Part shown: positions 1-11,938 of the stretch, piece by piece | How the letters are laid out: every line of letters begins with the position of its first letter | How positions within the stretch are numbered: position 1 is the first letter of the stretch | Assembly: GCA_905250885.1 (NCBI GenBank) | Contig: CAJNOQ010001405.1 | Span: 1-32,039 of the forward strand | DNA from: Didymodactylos carnosus | Lineage: Eukaryota; Rotifera; Eurotatoria; Philodinida; Philodinidae | DNA length: 32,039 nucleotides | Reading direction: 5' to 3' | Position numbers and translations under genes: made by a program | Notes under the pieces: model-generated | Seen by the model: only the letters and a program-made list of their open reading frames with translations | Database searches by the model: none | Told to the model about the DNA's origin: nothing

Positions 1-2040
1 ATTTTAGTGAACGAATGTATCGGATTTCATATACTGGTAGGCTTTTCCTTCATACGAAACCATTATTAGTCGGAAAAGTCAATGATCGATTGTTAACCTT
101 ATACGATGCCGTCTTTTGAGCTGACCTATTCTTGTTTGAAACTTGTTATTCGTTTTAAGTATTTTGGTATGTACAGGTCACTTGGATAACTCATATTCAC
201 TTTGCTGTCTGTTTTTCCCAATTATAATGCTCTATCTTCCAGCTGGACTGATGAGTTTGTTGTCTGTTTTATATGCCATCTGTGAGATCAAGACAATAGA
301 ATTCTCAGAAGCATAAAGGGAAATAAAATGAGCGCTGAACTTGAAGCAGTATGATGCATGTTAACTATCATTGTGCTTTTCTATCTGATACACATAAAAA
401 CACGCTCTAATACGTTTCTCTTAGAGCACTTTTTCATGATAAATTCAAATATAGCAGAATTTTATCAGTTATCTGGGACGTTCAATTAGTGGGATAGTAC
501 AAACAACAATCAGAGTGCGACGACACTGTTGTTTGAAACAGTGGTAATTGCGCAGTCTGTTTACAGTTGAGCATTGATTTTTGAGAATATTAAAACGTTG
601 TAAAGATTTATTAAGTACAAGAATGATATTCGTATGGGAGCAATGTCTATTTAATGATACTTTGTAGAGGATGAATTCTCGTTTGACCGAAAAGTAAACT
701 ATATACTTAAAGAATTTCAAACCCGGCAAGAGCGTTATGAGAATGAATTTTCGACGAAACAAGAACTAATCTTTGTAGAGGAAGAAACGAAATCTGTCTT
801 TTTTCGATATAAAAAGTTTTTTCAATCAATTAATTTGAGTTCAAAATGGTTAGAAAGCTTTGTGAATAACGATTTTCGAATGTACACGTTGTTTGAATTA
901 TGGAATACTATTGTAACAACATATTTATATATATATATACAAATATACCAAAATTACAGTTCATTCTTGAACAACGTAGTTGGATTTTACATTATTAAAC
1001 ATTGTGGTTGATTCAAAGGACTGTTTGCCCTAAATAAACCAAATAAAATATGTTTACATTACAGATTCAACTCGAAAGGAAACAGTTCGTCATTTTTTCG
1101 ATATTACTGGAATATCCGTGTTGTTATATTCCAATAAAATCTATATATTGTGTTACAACGAGATAAACTGGTCGACACTATCATTTCAAGGATGTTCTTT
1201 TTATGTCCAGGTAATACTCCGAATGTTCTTATGCTCCAAGAAAACTCTTCCGTTAACTTTCCTACTTTGTTTTGTCTCTGCTGCTCTCGGATATTTGTCC
1301 GAAATAGAAAAACCCTTCCTAGCATAATAAGTAACGAGCGTACAATTCAGCGAATATAAGACAAATGAAAAGTCATAAAAAAAACAAATCCCACCAATAG
1401 TAATAAAACAAGCATTGGTGGTTGTCATTAAGAGCCGGATGTCGGAAATATATCAAACGTTTTTGATTGTTGTTTTGTATAAAACAAAGTTTTTTCGACT
1501 ACATTTTCTGAGCGCATGTAACAATAGATATGACCATTGATATTTTCATGTTTAGATTTGACGTTTTGTAATGAGGAAGATAAAGTTGAGTTGTTCATCG
1601 CTAAGAAGTATTTTTCTAAATATTCTTATGGATGTGTGCGACACTTAGTTCATTGATTAAACTTGTTTAAAAAGGAAATTAATGCAAATCATATCAGAAT
1701 ATATCAAAGACTCATTATCTGTCACGACATTTTATTCTAACAGACCATTCGAATGATTCACGCAGATTCATTATATGTCGTGAAAAAAGACTAGTAGTAT
1801 TTTGAAAGAAGTTACCACCAAACTTTCTTTCGTAAAAACTAATTTACTACTTACTACTACTAGAGGTCATTTATCAGGAGCATGTTAGATCTCGACTTGT
1901 TCTGTCATATATAGGCCTCATTGGTTCTTGAGAGATACGAATACAAAGTTTAAAAATGTAAGAAAGAACTAATCAAAGAAACGAATTTTATTCCTCCCAT
2001 CCTCTCACTTTTGCAAACTTTCAAAAAGATATTCTTCTAA
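1..2040. other. Gene-free AT-rich stretch
   Basis: I see no credible coding region here. The open frames present (for example 469-762 minus and 1104-1428 in several overlapping frames) are short, mutually overlapping, of random composition and lack convincing splice partners. A (TA)n run lies at about 924-939. It may hold regulatory DNA or decayed repeats, but nothing specific is recognisable. Confidence 0.5.
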
Positions 2041-2612
2041 CGAGGGAACGTTTTTAAGCGCCCCTTCGCTTTTTCAACGAAACCTAGGGGGTTATAGGTT
2101 ATCGATGATGCTGATCCCAAATATAAAAATGAGAGCTGCTCTTAGGGCTTCGAAGACCTGGTTTTCTGGAAAACAACCAAAGCTTTTCTTAATGAGCCAT
2201 GCTTGTAGCCCGCACATTTCCGATTAAAATGAGACCTCTTCCAACTCTACATGACCTTTGCAAAGTTATAGAATACAAGAAAAGCCCTAAATTAGTTTCT
2301 TATTTCTGTAGCATTGAGTTGACAATGAATATTTAGGGCTTTTCTTGTAAATTCTATAACTTTGCAAAGAAAGGTCATATAGAGTCGGGAGAGGTCGTAT
2401 TTTAATCAGAAATATGCTGACTACAAGCATGGCTCATTAAGAAAAGCTTTGGTTGTTTTTCAGAGTTTCTGAAAAAATGGTTTTCCAGAAAACCGGGTCT
2501 TCAAAGCCCTAAGAGCAGCTCTCATATTCATATTCGGAATCAGCATCATCGATAACCTATAACCCACTAGGTTTCATTGAAAAAGTGAGGAGGCACTTAA
2601 AACGTTCCCTCG
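2041..2612. mobile_element. Foldback (MITE-like) element with ~250-bp inverted arms
   Basis: The segment beginning CGAGGGAACG reads again, inverted, to its other end CGTTCCCTCG. The arms match over about 250 bases with small indels and meet near 2300-2340, where the segment AGGGCTTTTCTTGTA recurs inverted. TAA lies directly outside both ends, which would fit a 3-bp target duplication as in PIF/Harbinger elements, but the superfamily call is tentative. There is no transposase frame, so it is non-autonomous. Confidence 0.8.
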
Positions 2613-3046
2613 TAAGCTCGATTGTTTTATATAGATTTGGAGGAAGTGGCAGTAGTACTGACTCCATCTAGGATGATCTTGTTGCTCACCAAAGAATAAA
2701 AAGCGAAAAATAAAAGAAATTAGCTTATAGTATTCAGAGATCTGAATATTAAGAGTAAAATTAGTAACCAAAATATTCTAGATATCTTATTTTATCTAAA
2801 TAATATCTTATATCGGATAGTATTGCAAAAAAAGAGCTATGGACATATATCGCAATGTGATTTTTATTGCAGAATATCGGAGTGTTGTAATGGATTTAAT
2901 AATTGCTATATCGTAGTAGAGACGCTTTTTTCTATCTGAGTAGTCCACACAGAAACATGCACATCTCTGTCAATGGCAACAGCTTATGTTCAAAACAGTT
3001 ATTTATCATTAGTTCTTCAATATAGTTTTGATTATAGATAAATGGT
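2613..3046. other. 3' flank of gene 1
   Basis: No gene is seen. On the minus strand this is the 3' flank and probable 3' UTR of gene 1. The short minus-strand open frames at 2574-2771 and 2932-3114 lack any recognisable feature. Confidence 0.5.
2863..2868 (-). promoter_or_regulatory. Candidate polyadenylation signal for gene 1
   Basis: AATAAA on the minus strand, about 180 bases downstream of the gene 1 stop codon. It is a sequence match only; such hexamers are frequent in AT-rich DNA. Confidence 0.4.
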
Positions 3047-6000
3047 TTAATTATTAGAAAGTCGATCATAATCAGCTTGTCTTGACATGATCGAGCCACC
3101 TCTAGAGCTTGCAAATTGAGGCTGAGAATAATTAATCACACTTGGTTGGTTCGGTTGGGATCCTGTTATCAACGGTGATATGGGTGGTGACGAAGTTCCG
3201 CCTAGTAAGTCGTTTGGTCGTCTAATAGCATTTGTTGAAAGAATGGGTGGAGAAGGTGCTCGATTGTAATCATATCTTGAAGCAATTGTGGGAAGTAAAG
3301 GGTTTTGACGATTCTGTCTTAAACCTGCAAAATCTACCAGAGAGGATCGATAGGGTTGCGGGTAATTATTTGGCGAATAGAGATTTCGAGCAAGTGGCGA
3401 ATAGGGATTTCGAGAAATTGGCGAATAAAGATTTGGAGCAATTCCTGGAAAGCGCGGTTGTTGTACATTTGATGGCTGGAACGGTATCAGTAAGCCATTT
3501 ATAGGCACAATGGGAAAGTTCTGCTGCTGTGTCATACCCATCATTGGTACTGGTCTTTGTATCTGATTTGAATTAACTCCCATTACCATTGGCATACGAA
3601 TGGCACTATAATGGATATATTTCAGTTTGTATATCTATAGCGTTGAGAAACATTTGTTATTGAAGCAAGCTGGCCGTTGTTCAAGTTTTTAAAGAGTATA
3701 AAGCATCATCATCTGTCATTAAATTGCATAAGCGTTTTGTTTCAGTTGTTTGATTGGACTGGACGTTGAAGAAGCATGTTTACGTAGTTATAATTATCAT
3801 TTTCAGAAAAATAATTTATTTTTATGAAAAGGTACCTGTTTACAACTCGTCTGTATACACAGTAATAAACGGTATCGTAAAGCGCTTGCCAAAAATTCTA
3901 ATATTTCCATGCATTAGCTTGATAACTTACTTGATGCCGGTACTTGTGGCCATCAATGGTGCTGCTACAACTGGACGTGAAAGAAGACCTAGACCGCCTG
4001 TAGGATTTTGTTGTCCAAATATAGGGCCTGTCTGGTCGGCTACAGTCTAGAAATAGTGAAAGAATTAAGTGTATATTAATTATTACATTCTCGAGATTTC
4101 TAACACATACGCGCACAAGAGCTTGTTGAAACATATTTGGTCGTTGTTGTTGTTGTGCTAATAATGAAGACTGAGGAAGGGCAACTAGGCGTGCTGGCGC
4201 GTAGGACGGTTGGCTAAGCGGAACCAATGGACTAATTGCAATCTGTTGATTTTGCATAGGAATAATTACAGGATCGTATGGACGTTGATAAAGAAGTTGA
4301 GGACTTGCTAAAAGTGAACAATTAAAATTAAGCTTTTATTCTTATAGCTAGCATTATTAACAAGTAGTTATTCATAGTTTATAACTTACCAGTAGGTTAA
4401 GTTAGTAAGCCTAAATCTTCACCACCACCTCTTGCGTAGAAATAAGAGCATGCTTGAAATTTGTTCGTTTTAACAAGCTATACCAGCACATACAATTTTA
4501 AAACAAAATCATAGTAAGGTGCGCATAATTCAAAAGTTGAGCCAAATTTTTTTTTAAACTTTTTCTACATCGTTCGATAGAGCTAGTTGAGCTAATTAAG
4601 AAAATATATTTTTTAAAGTTTCAAAAAATTGTTTTCATATCTAAAAATCGAAAAAACTCGAAAATCGCTCAAATTCGTTTTTCGAGAATTTTCGCGCTGC
4701 ATAGTACTTAGGCCAATCCAAACTAGTGGCGGAGGCACTTTATTTCTGTATAAAAAGCTTGAGAAATCTTCAATCTGTTTTCAAAAGATGCGCAATTCAA
4801 TTCTCTACAAAATTGATGTTGACTATATTTTACAGTAATGAAATTCTAAATTCTAGAGATCAAACACTTCGATGGAATCAAGTTCAATCAGTTCCCACTG
4901 AATTGAAAATGTGTATTTCAAAAGTTTTAGTTGATTTTCAGTTTTTGATGAAAATCCCGGTTTTTTTCAACGTGAAAATTCGAAAAAAAAATGAAAGTAG
5001 TCGGATAGGATAGAAATACACATCAGTCGACTCAGTGTTTGATCCTGATTCCGAATATGATATTTTTATTGCTCAGAAGTCGAGTTATGATGGAGAATTA
5101 CGGACCGGATTCCGACTTTTTCGCCTCTTATTTAGAAAAAGTCAATTTTTTCAGCAACGAAACAAAATTTTAAAAGAAGCAAGTCGTACTTTTAAAGCTG
5201 ACAGTGTTTGACGCGGAATAAGGAAAAAATAGTTTGAAACTTATATACTACTTAAGGCAATCCAAAAGTAGTGGCGGAGGTACTTTATTTCTGTATAAAA
5301 AGCTTGAGAAAACTTCAATCTGTTTTCAAAAGATGCACAATTCAATTCTCTACAAAACTGATGTTGACTATATTTTACAGTAATGAAATTCTAAACTCTA
5401 GAGATCAAACACTTCGATGGAATCAAGTTCAACCAGTTCCCATTGACTCCCAGAATGTTTTGTGAATTTTTTTCTGTACTAACGACAACTACTGAGAAGA
5501 TCAGATATTTATTTTTCGATAGTGCATCAACAGCCCTTTCGAAGATACATAATATCTTCTCGACCCGGTATTTGTTGCCGTAGCAAAAATTCTTTTATTT
5601 AATTTTGATCATAAAAATCGCTCCTGAGCAGCAATTAACTATTTCCTAACCCTATAAAAATACTTTTTCGATGTTTTTGCGGTAAGAAGAACTAGGTAGG
5701 TTTACAAAATTCGGTGCCGCCATTTGAGAGTACTAGTTTGGGAGGTCCGTGTTGGATAGCCCTTCAACTAAGCAGTCCAGAAAGCTCTTTTATTGTAGTC
5801 TATTAATCTATGATTTTTTTTAGAGTGTATACGCAGCGCGAAAATTCGCGAAAAACGAATTTGAGCGATTTTCGAGTTTTCACGCTGTGTCGAATTTTTT
5901 CGATTTTTGGACATGAAAACAATTTTTTGAAACTTTAAAAAATATATTTTCTTAATCAGCTCAATGAGCTCTATCGAATGATGGATAATAAGTTCAAAAA

Positions 6001-8685
6001 AAAAGTTTGCTCAACTTTTGCATTACGCGCACCTTACTAGTAAAATGGCTGATACAATTGTCGCTTACATCTAACCAATATCAATACGTGTGAGAAACAA
6101 ACCTTGTAATGATTGCAATAAATTTGCTGGGAGTACTGTTGCAGCTTGCATCAGTTGTTGCGGTTGTATCGCTTGGATCAGTTGTTGCGGTTGTATCGCT
6201 TGGATCAGTTGTTGCGGTTGTATCGCTTGGATCAGTTGTTGTGGTTGTATCGCTTGGATCAGTTGTTGCGGTTGTACCGCTTGCACTAGTTGCTGTGGTT
6301 GTATCGCTTGCACCAGTTGCTGCGGTTGTATCGCTTGCACTAGTTGCTGCGGTTGTATCGCTTGCACTAGTTGCTGCGGTTGTATGGCTTGTATAATTTG
6401 TGGTACAGACATAGAGGTTTGAATTATTTGTGGCTGCTGGATTTGTTGTGGCTGCTGTAAAATAACACTTGCTGTTTGTTGTAAAGGACTTTGCACACAC
6501 AATAATGGTTGTTGCCTCGTTGTTTGAATAGGCATTTGATTGATAAATGTAGGCTGAATTGATGTTGTTTGTGGTTGTTGTGCCACAATAACTGTTTGAA
6601 CCGCTTGGGATGATGGACTACAAAGATACTGCTGGCTAGACGGTTGGGATAAATAAGTAATTGATGGTTGCTGATGATGAATAACTTGAGTATCAGCGGA
6701 AGACTGTACATACGAAGAAAGAGGATCTGATTGAAGAACCTAAAATAAAAAAAAGCGTATAAAGTACATAATATAAGTTATCAAAATATATCAGTAAGCG
6801 TTTCACCAACAAGCGACAAAATCTTAACATAAATATTCACTAAAAATCTTGCTGAATAAAACAAACTTATTTTGAACAGAAATTCCGTAAATCATTTTAT
6901 ATTTCATCAAGACTGAACGTTTTCTAAGGTTTATCTAAAAACGCTATACAGCTACTATATCGTCAGTAAAGCGAATAATTCACCGAACTTCGAAATATTT
7001 TTTTTGAAAAACATAATTCTCGCATTTATTTTAATCCTCATATCCAATTATTTCCTATTTCTATTATTTTAATCCTCATTTATTTTAATTCTATTTTGAA
7101 CATTTTCTTGTATACTGTCGTTAAACTGGCAGCTTGCGTAGCCCTTCCACTGATCGTGTTTCTCGACTACGCCGTTGCTAAAATGTTCGCTAATCCCAAG
7201 AGATTTCCCAAGAGATCTCAGAATAGTAGAACAACTCGAATGAAAGCGGTTTTTCCTCGTTATTAAATGCAATAGCAGCTTTCAGATTAAAAACTTCAGC
7301 GATCTATTTTTTCGTTGTTAAATATATATTAGAAAATGGTCATATGCATTAAAACCACGCCGATGCTAGGCAAAACAACATGAATAGCAGCTCTATTTGT
7401 TCATTCTTTCATACGTATGATTCTCGAATACAATGTAACGGCTGATCGTAATCTTCTTCATAGTATATGCTCTCGTATTCTTGAGGTACACCACTTGTCG
7501 TTTGAATGATTGTTTGTTGTGGAGTGAGAAATGGATAATTGCCTACTTGACGTTCATTAATAGAGGGTGAACGATGGAGAGTATATTGTTTTTTAATGGA
7601 ATTTAATTTCGAATTTAATACTGGTAATCTGTTCATGTCGTCTTTCACATACTCTTGATCTTGTTGAATAGTGGTGTTTGGTACAGCCTGTTGTTTCAAA
7701 CACAACGATTATACTCTGAAAAAGAAATATGAAATAAATCGTCTTTCATTTTCTTACCGTTTCTTGAGCATCATAGTATAGCTGTGATGTTCCGTCTGAT
7801 GCGACATCTCGATACACAACGAGTGGTGACTGTTGATCGTCTGTTTCGCTGGTGTAATGTTGTGTTGACGTGTTATTGTTTCCATCAACTGGTGTTTCTC
7901 GATAAACGACCATCGGCTGTTTTTGGTCATTTTGTTGAAGAAAATTTGTTTGTGGTGGTTGAGAAGTCGATTTTCTATATCTACGATCTGAATGTTTTCC
8001 ACGATGATGTGCATGATGGTGGTGTCTATGATGATGTTTACTGTGACGGTGTTTTAATGCCATAACCGTCCGTTTAGTCGACGAATTAGTGCCAACAGAA
8101 TCTTGTGATTTTTCAGTTGGCCATATCTTAGTTCGTTCTGATGTATCAGCTGTTATTGATTGATTTGGTAGGTTCTTCAAAAAAAATGTAGGGATGAGTA
8201 AGATGCAGAATCACTTGTACAGGAAAATTTAAGTAAAAGAAAGAAGAAACAAAAAGAGCTTACAGAATATGTACTTGTTCGTGCTAGAACAAAAGCAGCT
8301 TGAGAAGAATTGTTTGTAGTAGGTGTTGAAAATGAAGAACTTCTTTTGAGTTTTAACTAAAGAGTATTCATTCGATTAGTATACAAAAAATAGAAAGAAA
8401 CAACTATAATAAAGGCGATAAATTATTGAACATGGAGTAAAAAACGAGAGTAGGTAACTTACAGGTGGTGCGTCGACATTTATATACGTATGTGGTACAA
8501 TGGCTTGAACTCGTTCAGGAGTTTCTCCTAAAATTATTTTGATTTCTCTTCTTCAAATATAGCTTGAATTCTCATTCCTCACCAGTGTTTTGTCCAGATT
8601 TTCCTTGAACGGAACTTAATTTCATTTCCAAATCATCTTGTTTAACAGCACCTCCCGATGCCCACGATGAATATTTTTTAGACAT
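3047..8685 (-). CDS. Gene 1: Gln/Pro/His-rich low-complexity protein, function unknown (819 aa, 9 exons)
   Basis: Exons on the minus strand: 8685-8583, 8527-8463, 8356-8264, 8174-7758, 7687-7415, 6739-6103, 4307-4111, 4046-3931, 3605-3047. All boundaries are GT-AG, phases agree throughout, and the total is 820 codons including TAA. I recognise no family. Visible in order: a Ser/Lys-rich N-terminus starting MSKKYSSWAS; a His-rich basic block encoded near 7970-8050; two diverged VVYR(E/D) units in the fourth exon; a Gln-rich exon with nine tandem QPQQLVQAI-type nonapeptides (6151-6393); and Pro/Asn/Ser-rich C-terminal exons with NLYSP/NPYSP repeats. No membrane helix or signal peptide is evident, so a soluble, largely disordered scaffold or RNA/chromatin-associated protein is possible, but this is only composition. 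The start at 8685 is chosen because the in-frame extension up to 8949 has unrelated composition. The least certain junction is the 7688-7757 intron acceptor, a weak CAG chosen to keep frame. Confidence 0.75.
4705..4903 (+). repeat. Internal direct repeat, copy 1
   Basis: About 199 bases from TACTTAGGCC to the CACTGA near 4903. It recurs in the same orientation at 5248-5446 with roughly nine in ten bases identical by eye. Both copies lie between the terminal inverted repeats of the intronic element. Confidence 0.85.
5248..5446 (+). repeat. Internal direct repeat, copy 2
   Basis: Second copy of the ~199-base direct repeat (first copy 4705-4903), separated from it by about 344 bases. Its ends lack TG...CA, so it does not look like an LTR. 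Confidence 0.85.
6151..6393 (-). repeat. Coding 27-bp minisatellite, nine copies
   Basis: Nine tandem 27-base units lie in an exon of gene 1, each encoding QPQQL(V/I/M)QA(I/V/A). Copies near the 5' side of the protein array read LVQAI and later ones LIQAI. Because 27 is divisible by three, several other frames also stay open across the array; those are by-products. Confidence 0.9.
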
Positions 8686-11600
8686 TTTTTTTATTTTTTT
8701 TAAACTGTTTCCATACCCGAGTCTGCTTTTTCCACAAGTCAAGTTTTTGACATATATCCAAACCGCAAAAAAGGTGCGTATGTACGATACGCAACGAAAG
8801 CTACCATGAAGGTTATACGTACACCTTTTTTTGCTGTTTCTTTCTTTATTTTTCTTCTCTTTAAAAGTGTTGGATTGTATCAACAGTGCGTTAACTAGAA
8901 AAAGATAAGATGAAAATAAATTGTACAATACGTATTCGTGAAAACACAAAAATCGATTTGGATATTTTTGTAATAGAACAAATAAGAAAAAAAATAATTT
9001 TTATTCAGATCCGGCAAGGTTACATCATATAATTTTAATATCGCAGACAAATTTCCTTGTCATCATTTTTATTATTAAGCAACCATAGAGAAGAATGAAT
9101 GGACGAATGAATGGAACACCTTGACTATAGTCACTACAGTTATTATCAATAGGATTTTTATTAGGATATTTAGATTGTGTATGTCTACTGTCTGTCTACG
9201 TAGTAGTGTATTCTAGCACTAAGAAGGCTGTCGATACAGACAATAGAAAAACATCAGTCTATAGAATATATATCGAACAATGACGCCGTCCATGATTTCG
9301 AAGTTCAAATGTTTAAATCCCTGTCGCTGTTCGATTAAACTAGTTCATTATGTGCTAACTAAAAATTTAGAATTTATTCTTCTTCACATTTTGTCTAGGG
9401 TTGTAATCATTTGAAAATACATTGGGCATTTGTTTAATAATAAGTATTTTATAATATTATTGATGATACAATTTTGACAAGAGCCATTTTCTACTAGTAC
9501 TTTTTTGACTTTATTTCTTTTTTCACATCTACTTTCAATGAGCAAAAAAAAGAAAGATTTGTTTCGGTATAAATATGTGTTGTACATTTCAATCAATGTT
9601 TGAACACAAAAAAGTTAATATGAAATTTTACATCATATTACTCTTTCAATATACTACATTTTTTTGTACATGTGTATAAGAATAATGTCAACTTATTTTT
9701 CATGTCGATCAATACTTAAGTGTCTATCCATATATGATCTGTAGAATGAATCTTCCCTCCCTAATATGCATACGTTATGTATATTCATACACGCCACACC
9801 TGAAACGTTGGATCATAGCCAAAAAATTGGTTAAGTCTACTGAACATTTTGATGAACAATAGTTTTTCCAAATTCCATAGTCATTGTTCCGCTTTATTCA
9901 TCTAACTTAATTCACTGATATTGACTCATACCACGGCAATGACAGTTAACATGATTTTTTTTACAAACAGAGTAGAATTTCTACATTGAATCTGATGTGA
10001 GCCTATTGTATCGATGTTTATCTATGACTATTCACGCTTTATCATAAGCTCATCATATAAAAGATGAGAAATAAATTAGAGTCTACCCTAAGACTTCAAG
10101 AGGATACTGAGAAAAAAAGGTCTCTATTAATTATTAAGAAGGAACAAGCATCTAACTTTTATATATCTATTACATGTTTATGTGATATTTGCATCTGCAG
10201 AAGTGTAACATTTCATAAGAAATCAATAGCAAGTATATAATAATTTACCTTAGAGGTAAATATCTAATACTTAAAAGATTTTTATTGAATAAAATAACTT
10301 AAATGAACTATCAAAACAAGTAACGTTCATTCAACGATGTAATGTGACAATTGTTTTGATTTATTCCTCTATTTTTTCATCGAAATAAAAAAAGTTTATA
10401 TACAAAAAATATTACAGATTCACTATAAGATTAGAAGATGGCTCTTATATAATAAATCATGATATAGTAAGTTTCAAACACCATATAGTGTCAGCATAAT
10501 GTGCATACATGAAATGTTGTAAAATTCATATGTAGTAAATCTGATGACGGTTTTATGCGCTGACAAGTATACGATATGTTGGACAGGTGATACCATTCAA
10601 TGTCAATAAAGTTGAAACAGTCGTCATATTTCTTTCCATATCTATTCCTCACTACAAAAAAAGTATTTAAACAGAAGCTAGTTTATGAAAGTATGAAAAT
10701 ATCAATAAAACCTTTAATATTTAACAAGACTTCATATTCTAGGGGGAAAATTATGCTGTTGTCAAGGATGAAAGTTAGTAATTCTATATTCTACGGTTCT
10801 CTTTATTAGATTTTATGACAATTTAAATAACTGTTTTCTGCTTTTGCTGTAGGTAGAACAAGAACAATTCTAAGAATACTATAAAAGCTAGAAATCCTAG
10901 GTCATAATGACTTTTTATTTCACTGTCTACAAGAATTAATGAAATGTTTTGATAGATTAAATGTCATATTTTATGTTGAAAGCTTCAAGGGATTGATTCC
11001 ATCTACACTCCCTGTCTATATCAAAATATATATAGGCAGATATATATATATACTACCATCCTAAATCCGATACGCATGCAGTGCATATGTCTGTGCCTAT
11101 ATGGACACGTTTTTCGATAATAAAAAAAAACACTTTTTGTCTATATTTTTCTTACATGACTACGAGAAAAACTGCTAAAAAACTCTAAATATAATCTAAC
11201 TGGCATTACGATGAGTGCCAATCGGCAGTCTAGTTTAGATCTCTCGACAATTGTATTCATGTGGTATCTTATCAGACAAATCATTAATATAAACATAGCT
11301 AGATATACGGTCATTCATGTTGTTTCCGAAAGTGACCTGTATTGTGTCGATAAGGCTACGTTAAATAGACATGAGTATGAATGGCGTATTCTATATGTTC
11401 AACAGAAGATGGAATAAAAAGATCGTAACAAGTTGAAATATAGGATCTATATTTGCATATGAAGAATCACCTTACTCACTCATTCACATCTATTTGAAAT
11501 AATCCTATTGTAATAACAGAAAATTTGCAGAAACAGAGACACAATAATGTCCGTACTCTATACTATTATTGTGGTGTATTATCATTCATCCTCTATTTAA

Positions 11601-11881
11601 TGCGTGTTTGTGAATAAATAAAAACGGAATTTAAGTCCATTTTCTTCTTAATGTATATTTGCTATAGAAGTTTAATTATTCTTGTTAATTCTTATCACTA
11701 TATTTATTTTTCTTCTTCTTCTTTCTCATAAATAGACATAGAAATGACAATAACAAAAACATATATAATTTTTTTTTCATGTCGTCTGAACAACATCATC
11801 ATTCATTCACAAAGTCTTGATTAATGCTACACAGTATGTTTTAAATACTGAAAACACACATACATTCATTCAGTATTGATA
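8686..11881. other. Gene-poor intergenic region between genes 1 and 2
   Basis: No supported gene in about 3.2 kb. The part next to 8685 should hold the gene 1 promoter and 5' UTR and the part next to 11881 the GPCR promoter, as the two genes are divergent. An (AT)n run lies near 11040-11053. Short open frames at 9384-9596, 10600-10809 and 11211-11417 have no recognisable motif and AT-driven composition. Confidence 0.5.
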
Positions 11882-11938
11882 ATGAAAATATGTCATATGA
11901 ACGTTTTATATTATGGGCAAATAAAATATTTCCAGTAA
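11882..11938 (+). promoter_or_regulatory. Upstream ORF overlapping the GPCR start
   Basis: An ATG at 11882 opens an 18-codon frame ending at TAA 11936-11938. It overlaps the GPCR start at 11890 in another frame. If the mRNA includes this ATG, ribosomes starting there would bypass the receptor start, so it could lower translation. The transcription start is unknown. Confidence 0.35.

Larger units (their letters stand above)
4514..6037. mobile_element. TA-flanked element with ~190-210-bp terminal inverted repeats, inside an intron of gene 1
   Basis: The left end GTAAGGTGCGC is mirrored by GCGCACCTTAC at the right end, and TA lies outside both ends (4512-4513 and 6038-6039), as expected for Tc1/mariner-type insertion. 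The inverted arms run 4514-4702 and 5831-6037; the right arm carries a ~14-base extra segment. The interior has no transposase frame but contains a pair of ~199-bp direct repeats. It lies within the 1795-nt intron 4308-6102 of gene 1. It looks like a non-autonomous derivative of a TA-targeting DNA transposon. Confidence 0.8.

Noticed and set aside
1104..1428. Small overlapping open frames on both strands
   Set aside because: Four mutually overlapping frames of about 70 residues with no motif, splice partner or codon bias.
4705..5446. LTR retrotransposon bounded by the 199-bp direct repeats
   Set aside because: The repeats lack TG...CA ends, primer-binding or polypurine tracts and coding sequence between them, and both lie inside TA-flanked inverted repeats.
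6151..6393. CRISPR-like tandem array
   Set aside because: Units abut without spacers, encode a nonapeptide in frame and lie in a eukaryotic exon.
6081..6500. Alternative open frames across the 27-bp array on both strands (Thr/Ala/Asp-rich minus frame, Cys- and Val-rich plus frames)
   Set aside because: They arise because the unit length is a multiple of three. Only the QPQQL frame continues with correct phase into flanking exons.
8686..8949. Start of gene 1 at an upstream in-frame ATG (8949)
   Set aside because: The extension is Lys/Phe/Asn-rich with random character, unlike the downstream protein, and runs through homopolymers next to the 8685 ATG. It is more likely 5' UTR.
10600..11417. 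Open frames 10600-10809 and 11211-11417 on the plus strand as small genes
   Set aside because: AT-driven composition with no recognisable feature. They are no better than chance frames in this sequence.
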